From Apoderus coryli (Eukaryota; Arthropoda; Insecta; Coleoptera; Attelabidae): 64,000 nt of DNA. The DNA is taken from NCBI GenBank assembly GCA_911728435.2, contig OU452201.1, positions 14,880,001-14,944,000 on the forward strand, read 5' to 3'. Positions 11,201 to 26,200 of the stretch are shown in pieces. A program made the translations under genes and the position numbers. Each line of letters starts with the position of its first letter. Positions within the stretch are counted from its first letter, which is position 1. Under the pieces are notes generated by a model that was not told the origin of the DNA, did not search any database, and worked only from the letters and a program-made list of their open reading frames with translations.

Positions 11201-14200
11201 GTAAGATCAGTTTGAGTTCCATGTGTGATTGTCTTGTCGGTTTACCATGATCAGTAGCAGTGATATTAAGATAATACATCTTTCTACCACGTATTAATGG
11301 TTTCGAAAGAGTGAGGATTCCAGTTTCATATCCCAGTGAAAACATGGATATATCCTCACCACTTGAGAGAATATAGGTTACTCTTCCATTATCACCACTA
11401 TCAGCATCTATAGCTACAATGCGAATTACCATCATGCCAACGGTAGTAGATTCACTAATAAATGCTGTAGAACTTGATGGTAGAATAAATTTCGGAGCAT
11501 TATCGTTATAATCAGTAACAAGAATCCTAACAGTAAGAGAGCTACTTAGTCGTTCAGAAATATTTGTTGCTTGATCAGTTGCTTTAATTATCAGCGTATG
11601 TTCCTGAGAGGCCTCGTAATTAAGTTGTGTGGCTAGTACCAACGTACCAGCTAATGCGTCAATTGTAAAGTATTTTGTTTCCGGAAATTGTTTTACTAAC
11701 GAATATCGAATGTCACCGTTAGAACCGCTATCAGAATCAGTAGCAGTGAAATTATAGACAATACTACCAAGTTGCGTATTTTCGTTTACTTGAACTGTTA
11801 TTGGATCTTGTTCCCATTTAGGAGAATTGTCATTTACATCAATAATATCAACTCGAACTGTAATGGCACTGCTTTGGGGATTATTCATAGTACTTGTGTC
11901 TAATGCACGCACTTCTAATCGATATTCAGATTGTCTTTCTCTATCCAATTCACGCGCAACTACTAGTGATCCTGTACTTCTATCAATATCAAAAGCATCA
12001 TTAATACTATCACTTAACAAAGAAGATAACGCGTAACTGACATGGTTATTGGAATTAATTTCATTCATACTATCATCGTCATCTGAATTAATTGAGGCCA
12101 CAGAACCAACGGATTCTCCAATTTTTGCATCTTCTCTGACTTTAAATACTAAACTAGAACTGGTGAATGTTGGCCGATTATCGTTCAGATCTAAAACTTC
12201 AACTCGAAGTATTCTTGAAGTTTGTTTTGGTGGATTGCCTCCATCGGTGGCTGCAACTGCCAACCTATAAATTGTCTTCTCTTCATGATCTAATATTATT
12301 CTCGTCCGAATTACTCCTGTCAATGGATGAATGTTAAAAACATCATAACCATCAGCGTCTCTACTTTTTAATATGGAATATGTTATTGTGGCATTCTGTC
12401 CATTATCGCTGTCGATGGCGCGAATCTTTACTACTTCAGTGCCTGGTGGTTGTTCCTCACGAACACTTACAACATCCTCTTGTGGATCAACAATTTCTGG
12501 TGAATTGTCATTTACATCGAGCGTGGTTATTTTGACAGCTGCTCTAGAAGCCCGTGATGGGGATCCTTGGTCACGTACCTCAGCCACTAAGTCATGGCGT
12601 TCTTTAACTTCGCGGTCTAGTGGCTCTTTGGTATGGATTTCACCTAGAAAATAAACATAGAATTAGTTAACGGCAAGTAATTATTAATTCTGGAGTATTT
12701 CAACTACGGTACCAAAAACAGATTAAAAGTTATCTCATAAAATTGCGAATTTAGCATAATTTTTTGTTAAGTCTGTCAAAGTTAATTTTAAATGTGTTAC
12801 TTATAGAATAGTTTCGAACCAGGGTTTTTATGTTTTATGTTATTGAAAGACACTAGGTATTATTGCAATTCTAATAATTCTAGTTCTATTCAAATAATTA
12901 GGTATCTACTTAGTAATTAAAGCAAACTAAGTAGGTATATTATAAACTATCATAAATAGGAAGACAACAAACATACAACAAACTGTCCAGCATAATTATC
13001 GCATTGTATAGAATAAACTAAGATGAAAATAGAACAAGGAGAAGCGCTTTATTTTACAATTAACTTTTTGACAAATGCGTTATTGCATTAGCAATTAAAG
13101 TTGTGCAGGAAAAACCAATTAGGTGGAAGGTGTCAACTTTGATTGTGTGTAATGTAGGAATGCTTACGGCATTCCGCTGGACAGCTCGCGCGACTACCCT
13201 CCCCTCTTTTCCATCAAGCTTAATTGATATTTGTGTATATTATGCACTGATGATATGTGTATTTCTACAGGCTTAAACGTATATTTCAATTATTCGTCTA
13301 TTTGGTGAAGAAATATGTATGTATGTATAATATTTTAAAGCATAACTAAAAGCATTTTTGCTGTTTACATACCTTACCTGTTATTCCTAGACTAAAAGGA
13401 GAAATTTTTTTTGAGCACGAAAAGTTAAAATAAATTTCAATGGTGCAAATAATACGTTAATATCTCAGTGACAATATTAACATTTTATTTAAATATTTAC
13501 TCACATGGCATTAAATTCATTAAAGTTATATGAGAAATTGAACAAAATAGTGAACATTTATATTCCTTTTTACAAGTAAATATGAATTACTCTATTAAAA
13601 TATAGTCAAGTCCCCAACATTATAAGGCCTACACAGTTTTTAGCAGTGACAGGGATCCAGGGGGATTGGACTCCAGGGAACCAAATAATAAGTATCGGAA
13701 ATGTAGTCCAGCATTTTTCTGTATATTACAGTTTTAAACATTTTTGCTCTATATATTAAGCATAATACATAATGTTACGTGACATGTTTATTAAATTCTT
13801 TTTAGCAGATATTTCATTAATTATACACATAAAAAAATTATAAAATATTAGTATTTGACGTGACGAATGTTATTGTAAACAAAACTGCAGACCTAACGGA
13901 TACATTTAATTTGACGCGGATGCTCAAAATGGCAACTTTCTTTCATTAATAGAGACACAAGAAATGTATCGATATATTCGATTCGATCTCAATTTCTCAT
14001 CCTATATTAATAGAAAAAAAGAAAATTACAAGCCATATTTTGAATCAAAGCAATAAAGAGGAAGTTTAAATATAATTTTATTAAAAGTTTTAAAATAAAT
14101 CCATTTTTAAAGATAGTATCAGTTCAATTAATGTGAATGGTAAAACCTCAAACCAAATAAATACTAACATTTTGATTTAATTACATTACCGAATCAATGA

Positions 14201-17200
14201 GAAATGCCACAACTGTCAACAAAAGATCAGGCTCAGTACCCACTAAAAATACTGCTGTTCGCAGAATGCAGAGACCAGAATGTCGGTTCCTCACAATTTA
14301 AGATTGATGAATTAAGGTCACAGTCTAAAATTAATTACTACAACCAGAGACAGGGTCTAATTATCAAACTTTCAAAAATGTATTAAAATATCTTCTGGGT
14401 AGAAAATTGATAATTTAATTAACCAAAAGTAATGAGAATGCAGTGATATGCAGGGTGGGCGAATTAATTTTTCAAAAAAATTTACAATTTTCTCTTAGTT
14501 AAATAATTGAAATTTGGGGGTTTCTAATTCAAATTGTAACATTCTATATGCAGAAAAGCTTTTTTGTTAATAAACTGCTTTCAGTATAAATAATCGTAAT
14601 TTTGCTTATTTTTTTTATGTTTTATTGAACTTGTTAGATATTCTGATTGATAAATATATTTATAATGATCATCTTTTATTATGTTATCTTTAGTTGATGT
14701 GATTTTGTTTTGTAGTGTCCTGAATATTACTTTACAAATGTCAAAACATCGACAAAAGAAGTGTTGTGTGTTTTTTTTCCTGTCCTATGCCCAGAAAGTA
14801 TTTCAACCCCAAAATCAAAATATTAAATTTTATTCTAACTGTGAAATTGTTTTAATGCAAGTGTACCCCAATTCTGAATAATTTTAAGAAACGCAGTTGC
14901 AGTTTGACATCTATCTAATTTATTAAAAGCATGATCAAAAAACACAAGAGTACGAAATTTCGTAAAACCTTTCTGAAATTAATTAGAAACGCAATTATAA
15001 TGAATTATTATTTCTAAATAGGTCTACATACACACTTGCGAGTTTGTAGGTATAACCCTCTTCTAACAATGTAATGTGAGCTTTATTAAAAACCCTAGAA
15101 CAAAAATGTTTTACAACTTCAAATAGGCAAACTTAGTCTGTAAGACACACTTTTGTAATAAAATATTTCTTCCGTGTGGGCCCTAATATGTCATTTTATC
15201 TAAAAAAGTCTGGAAGCTACAGTAAAATTTTCGCGATAAAACCCAAATTTAACGGTACATTTAATTAATCATAAAGTTCTGTACCTATGTTTTTTCGATA
15301 TTCCGTTTGCCCACAACAGTCAGGTAGTAAACGTCAAGTTGTAAGTTACTGATTCTAACTGTAAACGATGGTAAGAGTGATAATACAAAAGACATTTACA
15401 AATCAATAGTGACCGTAGTAAAATAGTAAATCTGGTCAGGAATATTATGTTGAATGAGCAAGATTTGTAACGGCCATGATCGTCTTTCCTGGGGCAAGAG
15501 AAATTAAATGCTATGTTGCCATGTTAGAAAACACCTTCAATAACTTATATTACATACGTGTTGGCTTAAGTTATAGGAAATCAAATTAATTACAAAATAA
15601 TTTCTAAATTTGAAAAAATAATTAAACTGTAATCTAAATTTCTCGGCGCCAGAAATCCTTGGTTGATAAGTAGGTACTAAATCACGTAAGAAAAATTATT
15701 AAAAAATTAAGGTTATAGGTACGGAGGATTTAGCTAGACGAGAAAAAGAGAATTATTGCAAACAAAAGGAAAATTGTCATTAACCATACCTATTGCATCT
15801 TTTGGATATAACACAAAATGTATTTGTGTACTCCATCCTTATATGTCTTCTAGATGAGTTATTGGGCAATATAATACTTTTTAGCGTGAAGTCCAGTTAT
15901 TGCAAAGTTGATCTTTCGAGAAGGCAGTGCTCGTATTGAAACTAGATGTAGAGAAATTCCACCATTTAGGTTAAAAATTCAAAATCAGACAAAAATCCCT
16001 GTTAATAAACTAAATCTGTTCTAAGCAGTGGAAAGGAAAAAAAAGCAGGAGACAAAAATAAGCCACACAACAGACCTGATTGACATAAAAGGCGACAGCG
16101 AATACACATTAACCAACAAGGATAAAGACCATCTGCTCTTAGCCTAAAACATATTTAGCGCAGGCCCAACGCTGACATGATCAATATGAGTTTTGTGTAT
16201 ATTGACTTTTTCGTTTTTCGCTTACGAAGACATCCTTGCCTTATTTTTGATTAGTACAACAAAATTTCACATATATTACAATATTAAGAAACTAGAGAAG
16301 CGGATAATATAATGTTGGTGTTAGCGGAAATACATAACAGTTCGGCAACGTGTAGTACAGATTTTGTTCGTACGCTTGAGTACCGGAATGTGCCCGGACG
16401 GCTTCTCGGGGCCAGCCGCCTTTTACCCCCTTTCTCTATCTATACTACTATATATATATTATACTACATACATACTATCAACGCCAACTAGGATTCCGGG
16501 CGGACATACTTCACGCCGGACCGCGGTCATGCAGCTGCAGAGTAGAGATGTACCATATCTACATATTTTTATACAATCTATCGAGTTTAGCTAATTACAT
16601 ATATACTTGTTTCTATTTATGAGTGGAATACTTAAATACATTTCCACAATAGTGGACATATTTTAAAAAAATTCTCTAATATATACCTATATTTCCTGTA
16701 TATACTTAATGAAACATAAAGAAACAAAGCTTTAATAATTAATGTTTCTTTATGGACAATTATTGTCCTGAGGAGACAATGCATAAATGAAAGAAACAAT
16801 AATGTTCTGAAGTTTAAGATCATCTTATAGAATTATGTCGCGCATTGTAAGCCAAATGTAAGCGCTTGTGTTGGCTATAAGTAGGATTATATGCAGTAGA
16901 GTACCAGAGTAATCATTCGTGGAAAAGGATAACTTATTGGGAATATAACAAACCCAAAACAAACTGTTAAGGAATGGATTACACTCATTATTCAACAGTT
17001 TATTTAAAATATTATTTACACAGAGAATTATTGAAATACACTTGAGAATACTTACCTAACTCTATAATAATATATTTTTAGTCGTTAGACCATTAACATT
17101 GAAGATCGTCGACTTCGAATGCGATTAGGTAAGTTACCACTAAATTGATATCTACGTTGGACTGAACCAAGGATTAAGAATTTAATGTGTTCAATATCAT

Positions 17201-20200
17201 CTTTGAAGTATATCAGGTACCTACTTACTTTATCATTACTACACTACTAATCGATAAAGTTGTTTTTCACTATCGACTAGATCACTAGGTACTGTTGCAT
17301 TCGAGATCACGCTGAGAGAGTACATCATGATCTACCTAATTAAGAGTTATGTTCTTTTTATTCTTAAATGGAGTTAACAAAATAAGTGAGTTATACTAAG
17401 AAAACCCTTTTATATAATTATACACCCATGGAAAAAAATATTAAATATTTTGATAAGTACAATGTAAATATTCCTAATTTTATCGAACATATTGAGAGTT
17501 AAGTTCAATCTAAATATTTCTAATTTTATCTTATATTTTGATAGTTAAGTGCAATGTAAATATTCCTAATTTTATTGAATATTTTGATAGCTAAGTTCAT
17601 TGTAACTAGTCCTAATTTTATCCAATATTTTGATAGTTAAGTTCAATGTAAATACTCCTAATTTTATCGAACATATTGAGAGTTAAGTTCAATCTAAATA
17701 TTCCTAATTTTATCTAATATTTTGATAGTTAAGTGCAATGTAAATATTCCTAATTTTATTGAATATTTTGATAGCTAAGTTCATTGTAACTAGTCCTAAT
17801 TTTATCCAATATTTTGATAGTTAAGTTCAATGTAAATATTCCTAATTTTATCGAACATATTGAGAGTTAAGTTCAATCTAAATATTCCTAATTTTATCTA
17901 ATATTTTGATAGTTAAGTGCAATGTAAATATTCCTAATTTTATTGAATATTTTGATAGCTAAGTTCATTGTAACGAGTCCTAATTTTATCCAATATTTTG
18001 ATAGTTAAGTTCAATGTAAATATTCCTAATTTTATCGAACATATTGAGAGTTAAGTTCAATCTAAATATTCCTAATTTTGTCGAATATTTTGATAGTTAA
18101 GTGCAATGTAAATATTCCTAATTTGATTGAATATTTTGATAGTTAAGTTCAATGTAAATATTCCTAATTTTATTGAACATATTGAGAGTTAAGTTGAATC
18201 TAAATATTCCTAATTTTATCCAATATTTTGATAATTAAGTTCAATGTAAATATTCCTAATTTTAGCGAATATTTTGATAGTTAGTTCAATGGGAATATTT
18301 GTAAATTTATAGAATATTTTGATAGTTGTTCAATTTAAATATTCCTGAGTGTCACATTTAGCATTCCTTATTGTTTTCACACTGTTCCTTCCATAAAACT
18401 TCACTTAAGAATTCTAAAATTCTCTGTTTTCCTAGTAGAAAGTGTTTCTACGTTTTGAAATATTCGATATTTTTGTCCATGAGTGTATAAATTTATAGCT
18501 GAATAGCAACATCTAATACTTAGGTACCAATAAATAAACCGTTTCATATAAAAACAAAATAGAGAGCAAGAATGTGTGATAGAAGTTTAAACCATATTAA
18601 AATCTTGGAGTAAAAAAAGATATATGTTATAAAATTATAACAAGTCACGATTCCCTACAGCAAAAATATATTAAATTTAATGCATTTGAAAAAAACTTTA
18701 AAAAAATCTATTTGAAAAGGTTTTTCCATACAGTGACGAAGTAACCATATAATGGTGTCAAGAGTATACTATCTACGAATAATATATTGACGCTATTAAT
18801 TTCTTAGAAATCAGTTCTATTATTGTTTTCCAAGAGATTGTTGCTACAATTACATAACTACTTGGTTTATTATGTGTAGAAATTTTTCAACACAGATTTT
18901 AAATGTTATTGACCTCCAATGATTGATCAAGAAAACGATGGGACAATTCATAAAATATTCATTTCGGTTTCAATGATAATCAAACTCCAATTCCCTTACA
19001 AGTCAAAAATATATTTATGAATATTTTTACCAACCACAATTTGGTGACAGGGAATACTATTCCATATAACCAACTTTTATATTCACGTTTTTTTTTTCTA
19101 GGTCTATTCGGGAAGCCTTTTTGGCAAAATCTATCTTAATATATTAACCAGTTTTTTTGGGTGAAACAAGCTGTATTTAACTCGATAAATTGCAATATAA
19201 CTTTATTAAAAATGGGTGGGTATTATGTATGTAAATAAACAAAATAAATATTAATCGGCATTGTTTTATACAAAGAGGGAATTAGCTATTGGAATATACA
19301 AATAGCTCCATAATCCGAAACCAAACAGTTTGTCCTCTTACAATAAGAGTATTGTAGTAGGTATTATTATTAAAATGAAAACCGATAAACGAAACAACAG
19401 ACCAAAAGAAAAAATAATAATAAAATGGGTACTTTAATTTTCACGCCACTTTCAAATTGTTTACCTTTTTAGCCGTACAGAAGTTCAAAGAAATAATTCT
19501 TCCATCCTTAAATTAAAAATAATATCTCACACGAAAGAAAAAAAAACAACCAGGGCCATTATTAAATTAGTAAAGTGAACGAAAGAGGGTTTCGGTCAAT
19601 CTATTCTTTCTCCTTTTAGTTAACAGCAATTTCATGTACATATATCACCTAAGTAAACATAACACTGGATATTATGTTGTGTAAATGAATACTTTATAAA
19701 TTTAAAACCATTTGCCAGTGGCGTAATACCTGAAGAACATAGATTTGTGTTCACTTATCATTACTTTATAAAACTAAAATTTATTATGGAATCTACATCA
19801 AATATTTACATTAAAGTTTGACGATTTGTCCCATTTACAGTTCTTATTCACATTGCGTAATTTATTCAAACGTAAATAATAAAGTATTCTGTGGGTTTCT
19901 GCTACTTTAGTGTTAGCAAACTTTATCGGCGGGCTCATAATAATTAATTTTTAATTCATATAATTTGAAGGAGCAACATATCGATGTTTTCATGACGCTG
20001 CGGAGGTCTCAAGATATACAATTTTTAGTTGTTTAAAATTACTATTAGTTACTATTCTGACATAGGTAAATAATACTGTATTTTGACAACTACCTAGTTT
20101 GAAAAACTCAGACAAGATTAAGGTGAATTTTAATAAGAATCGACACAAAACATTACAGAGTAGATTTTAAAAAAAGTTATTTTAATAAAAATGTTTGTCA

Positions 20201-23200
20201 ATAAAATAGTTTTGTGATTCCTGTTAAATGTTCAAACATAATAATTGTATAATGTTTTAATGTACATGTAAATAAATAAAACCACAAAATATTTTATACT
20301 ACTATTTGATTGAAGTAAAAAAAAATAATATAAAATACAGGATGTTCTTTTTAAAAAAATCTCGATTCTTGTAAAAGGATTCTTTATACAAGTTAGTGTT
20401 GGCTGAGGAAGGTCCCAAAATGGTTCATTTCCAACAAAAGAATTTATCTATATAGTAGTATTAGATAATTTTATATTTCCTTTTGAAATCCATATCAATC
20501 AAATGAAACTGGATTATTTTAGGAAAAATACCTGTGAAACATACATGTTGTAATGAAAAAAATCTTAAAATATAGTTCAGTATAGTTTTGTTTAAAGCAG
20601 GAAATCGCTCCATTTCCAGGGATTTTCAGGTACGCCACTGTAGTAACATAGAAAAGGTCTTTGTTTATGTTGTTGTTATACCTATAGCATAATTTTTCCC
20701 GTATATTACCTAATTAAAAGTGTTAAATAAAAGGAAGGAAGAAAAATTTGAAACAATATGTAAGTTTAATAAAAAAAAATTGATTTTAAATATAATAATA
20801 GGAGACAATTTACGCTAGATAAATAATGAATTAATAAAAAGCAAAATCAATTGAAGCAGATTGTTTAATAATATTGAAATAGTCCATTATTTTGTGAGGA
20901 TTTAAATTTTAAAGGGTAATTGTTTTAATTTAGTGTGATACGGCCAAGTTATATCTGGTTACATCAAAATGTTTATGAAGTATACATGTGTGTGCATATA
21001 TAGGAAACAACAAGTCTCAATTAAGCCGACGGACGTTAACTACATTTAATTTTGATCATCTTTAGAGCAAGTCAAAATAATCAACTATTTTTACCAATTG
21101 GATTGACAAATAATCTACATACTATTAGGTTAGGTTAACTGATCTGGTTTAGTTAATATTTACTTATATAGGTCTCCTTATTGTATCCTAAATCGTGATG
21201 TTTGGATTATTTGTTAAACCAGAGGGTAAACATTCGTTAATCATTTTGTCATACCCTGAAGAACTTAAATAAATGAGTGAAACGCGAGGTGTATTTCAAT
21301 AAAGATCGCTTTGTTAACTAAATATATTAGGTATGTAAAAGCGAGTGTCTTACCAGTAACTGCATTAATCTGAAAGCTGCTATTCCCTGGAATCAAGCTA
21401 TATCTCAGCACACTATTTCCACCAAAATCCGTATCTGTTGCTGTGATCTGCCCCACAAGTGTACCTTTTCGTAAATTCTCCTCAATAAAAAACTCATAAA
21501 ACTCCCTGGAAAACACTGGATCGTTGTCATTAACGTCCAAAATGTCAATTGTCACTTTAGCTGTTGTTGTTTCTGATGGTGTTCCATTATCTGTTGCTGC
21601 TACTACAAAAGAATACGTATCCACTGATTCTCTATCTAAATTCTCTTTGAGGTATAACCAGCCACTGTTTGGGAAAATGCCAAATATATCGTTGATATTT
21701 GGGGAATGATGGGAGCTATTAGGCGATTGAATTCGATATGTGATTCTAGCGTTGTTACCGGTATCGGCGTCAACTGCAGTAAATTGCAATATCTGAAACA
21801 AAAATGTTAACATTTTGAGTGTGTTCAAATCTATTAAGTGAAATAAAAATAATTTTCTGTTCCAATTAAAATTAAAATGTAGCAATCTGGACAATAATTA
21901 AAATAGATCTATTTGTACAGTTAAAATAAAGCAAAAATTGATTTTACCTGTGAATTAACTGGTAATGATTCCAAAACACTAATAGTGTACTCGTTTTTCT
22001 CAAACACCGGTGCGTTATCGTTGACATCTTGGACTTCCACTAGTACAGTTAGATTTGCGGATAGTGGCGGACTACCGCTGTCCGTTGCTGTCACAATTAG
22101 CATGTGACGCTGAGCTGTCTCGTAATCTAAATGACGCGTGAGAGTTATATGACCTAGTTTAGCATCAATTTTGAATAGACCACTATTAGCTGCATTATTC
22201 GCAAATTTATATGTGACAATGCTGTTTTTGCCTGAGTCACGATCGTTAGCATGAGCAGCATAAAGTGGTACGTTGACGTCGACATCCTCGGGTACAGAAA
22301 TTCTAACAGTACCTGATTCGAATTCTGGAGCGTTATCATTGACGTCTTCTATGTTAATGTTGACCTGTCACAAATATAATTAAGAATTAATTGTTAAGCA
22401 TCGAATGAATATTACAATAAAGAAAATAGGTCGAAGTTTATTGTACTCTTAAAGTATTCATTTTAAGTTCTACCTTTAAGTGTTTTTTAAAATAATCTTA
22501 TAATATATATTAAATTATTATAACAGATTTCCAAATACCTGAGTATGTCCAAATACTGGTGGATTTCCACTAGTTGCTTGCACATTCAGCAAAACAGAAG
22601 CTCTTGACTCATGGTCCAAGTTCGATGCAACTCTAACTGCGCCAATGATGGGGTCTATGCGGAATAGTCCATCTGGATCACCTGAATAAATAGAATATCG
22701 TACGTTGTTTCTTCCGCCTGAAAGAAAGAGGACAGTTTTATTAGAACATGTTCTAATAAACAACTAAATATACAATTAATCCAATACTGCATTAAATAAG
22801 AGAGAGACTGAGACAGAATCACAAAAGTAAGTCAGTCATTTTGTAAACAAAATCGTACCCACTACGTTATCATTGTCTTGCATTTAAAAATAATACAGGA
22901 ATTTATAACGAGCAAGTTGGAGTATAGTGGTTCTGTATTCTCCTTAAATCTTTTATTCTCAAAAGATTATTATATATTGTTGTTATTATTATCATTTCGA
23001 TTTCGGTATGTATCTTTGTCGACCCGTCTGGAGGTGTGTTATTAAAAAATACCAGTAGCGTTTTTGTGCATGGCCTAATCTTCCGCTCGTCTCGGGTTTT
23101 CAGTAGCGTACAATTAATATCTCACTCTGATGGAGCTTAAGTCACAATTGTATCGCGAAAGGCGGGAAAGATATTAATGTATCACCGATTTGATATATTA

Positions 23201-26200
23201 AATTAACTAACATAGTAAAAATTAGTATTATTCGTTACATTGTGGAGAATTGTCTTACTGATATATAAAGGCAGATTGATATTTGTAGTTTGGATATGGC
23301 TGTGGTATTCTGACTAGCTCATAATAAGAACGAAACGAATTCGTCGATATCTGCCAAACTCATGCCTCAATTTAATTATGTAATTGATTTTTCACTCATC
23401 TTCTGAATATTTACAGAAATTATTAATCCAGATAAACTTTGCGCCATATATTTTCCGAGAAACGTACTGAGAAAAAGTTAAAGAATACAAACTCACGGTC
23501 GTAGGTAGGTATAGGACAAAATAAAAGAGAAAAGGTAAAGTGAAACTAAGAAAGCAATTATTGTGCCTTCCCAAAATGGATTGGATAATAAAAAAGTTCT
23601 GATATCATTTACCCCAAAGAATTCGAAATCATTGCTGTTACTTTCCATGATAATAATACACCAAAATATCAATATTTATAACAATTGGTATCAACAAATT
23701 CGATCAATCCATGTTATTTAGTTTCTTATGGTACCTAATACTTAATGTTATTAAGCAGATGTTAATACAAATTGTTTTTTATTTTAAGGTAGTGACGAGA
23801 TCGTAAAAAGTTTTTGTAGCCTGGGCCCCAACACACAAGACATCATTTGGAAGAGGCCTTGGAAAGCTGTTGTCATTCTATGCAAACAAAACTTCGAAAG
23901 CAAGCGAAATGAAAGGCACAATGTGTGGAAGACGGAAGCGCCAAGTGCCCGTGTACCTACTAGATTCATCAATATTTGTTTGTTATGTGGGGTGTCGTAA
24001 TATCTCTAAGTTAGGTGGAATCATTTAGTGGCTTAATGTTAAATATCTTAAAGTAGATTTATAATTACCGAAGACTAAAGAACTTGTAAAACGCTATACC
24101 TACAGTTTTTCGGTAGAAACGAAACTATTTACGAATTTTGTATTGATTAATTATAATTTATTTGATGAATATATGTATGATAAATAACGGTTCATTATTT
24201 TAATCCAAAAATCTGCTACTCCAAATGGATTTTAAGTTGACGTATAAAATTTACAATTTATTATATTTTACTTCATATTATAAAGGAGATATAAGAAGAG
24301 AGATATAGTCTACGCCCTTGTGTATATATGCGCCTTGCAAATGGTACATGTCAAGTGTCCCATCGGAAGCTAACTGGGCGACAGTCTCAACCCGTTTGGT
24401 AAGATTTTGGGGTCTGTTTTGAGACTATACAACAACAGCAAACCAACTTTTCACTAAAGGCATAAATCTTATGTACGGTGACATTTATGCCGGCGATATA
24501 CAAAAGTTTTGTTTTAATACGTTTTGCGAATATAATCCTACGTGAAATAATGATAGATTTGAGATACTGCGTCAAGCTTTCACTCAAATGGGTTCTCTCT
24601 TTAAAAAGTTTAAACTAGATACTACGTATAACCTCAGTTATTAAACCATGGACCTAATATTGACTAAATCCCATACACTTTGTTGTAGTACGCGGCAAAT
24701 TTGTCTATGTCAACAATAAAACTATGAATCAAGTATTTGATACATTTAATATTAAGCCAAGAACTAAGAAACTACTAGGTACGAAACATAATTGTGCACG
24801 TTGTAATATAAATCCCCAAAAATAAAACGTGTTTTAAATAAAATTCTCGAGATTATTATTAATTTTACGGTTTGAAAGCTGTAAAATTACGTAATTAATT
24901 ACATAACTTTCAAGCTTGTGTTTTACAAATCAAGCTACCTAAATAGACAAAATTATCGATACTGTTTCATTCAATTAGATCACAAAGTTCGCGGGATGTG
25001 GTTACTGGGAGGGCTTTAGATTGGAGAAATCCTAAAACGTTTTCATTGAAAAGTAAACTTTACACAAACATTTGGAGCAATACTGCAGATTGAAAAATCT
25101 CGGTACTTACAATTAATAAGTCAAATCAAATCAAATAAAATATTTATTTGGCCATCAATAAGTACAAGAAAGTACATAGGCGAGTCAATATTTCATAATC
25201 ACAGTCAAATTAACAAATCCATAATATGCTTTTAAAATACATCATATTATGTATAATAAGTAATTTTTTGAGCATATAAAGAACATTTTAACATAAGATT
25301 CTAGGTATAATACGACGAAATTTTTTTACTGTTAACAATTTCCTTGTATAACAAGAGTCAAAATATTAAAGTATTGTATACGTTCTGTAGATTAAGATAT
25401 CGAAGATGCCTAAAAGTAAATATGAAATTATTGGAAACACTAAACGTACAGTTGCTTATTCAAGAAATTCGTGGTTCAAGTAGCTGTTTTGCGATCCAAA
25501 AGCAAAAATGAATAATACCTAATTGATGTCGAACCACTGGAGGAAAATCATTTAATAAAAATAATAATACATTTGTTTGCATTCAAACCATAACAACGTA
25601 CAGATTAAATAAGAAAATCGTAATAATTAATATGCAAAATGGAGTTGAAAACAATTCTAAGTTCTAAGTTCAACCCCTGCCTTTTACTAGAATCAAAGAA
25701 ATAACAGTTTACTACTTTCCACAAAAAATCTGGAAAAAAGTCGATTCCTGTATTTAAACTTGAAAGCTGTAACCTATAACTTTTTGATTTACTCTCCCAA
25801 CATCCGAACGTCTTTACAACCTACTGGTTACGTAAGCATGTACAAATAATGAACAAAGGTGAAATGAACCAATGTCATCTTCCAAATATTAGGTTCATTA
25901 TATATATATATTAGAAATATATTATATTCGGGATATGTACTTAAGGTATAATTCAACATTTTAAAGAGGTGCTAATTTCCAGAACAGTAAGTGCCATACA
26001 TGCAATACGTGGTATGCACGGAATTATCCTTTAAGATACGTCAAGTCAACGCAGATAACATTTTGGTGACTTCTGCTCTATATTCGATTGTGCGGACAAC
26101 AAAAATTAAAGCTACACCATCAGTAAGCAAGCATAGCAAGTCTGTAGACGCGGTGCGCATCTCGAATACAATGGCCACTTTTCACTTAGCATACACCGAA

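Noticed and set aside
15945..16150. Possible decayed element ORF (TLTNKDKDHLLLA)
   Set aside because: It reads more coding-like than its surroundings, but is short, has stops, and I cannot assign a family.
23784..23972. 62-codon minus-strand frame in a ds intron, locally GC-richer
   Set aside because: No cadherin or other family signature; no matching splice phase between exons w3 and w4, which already join perfectly.
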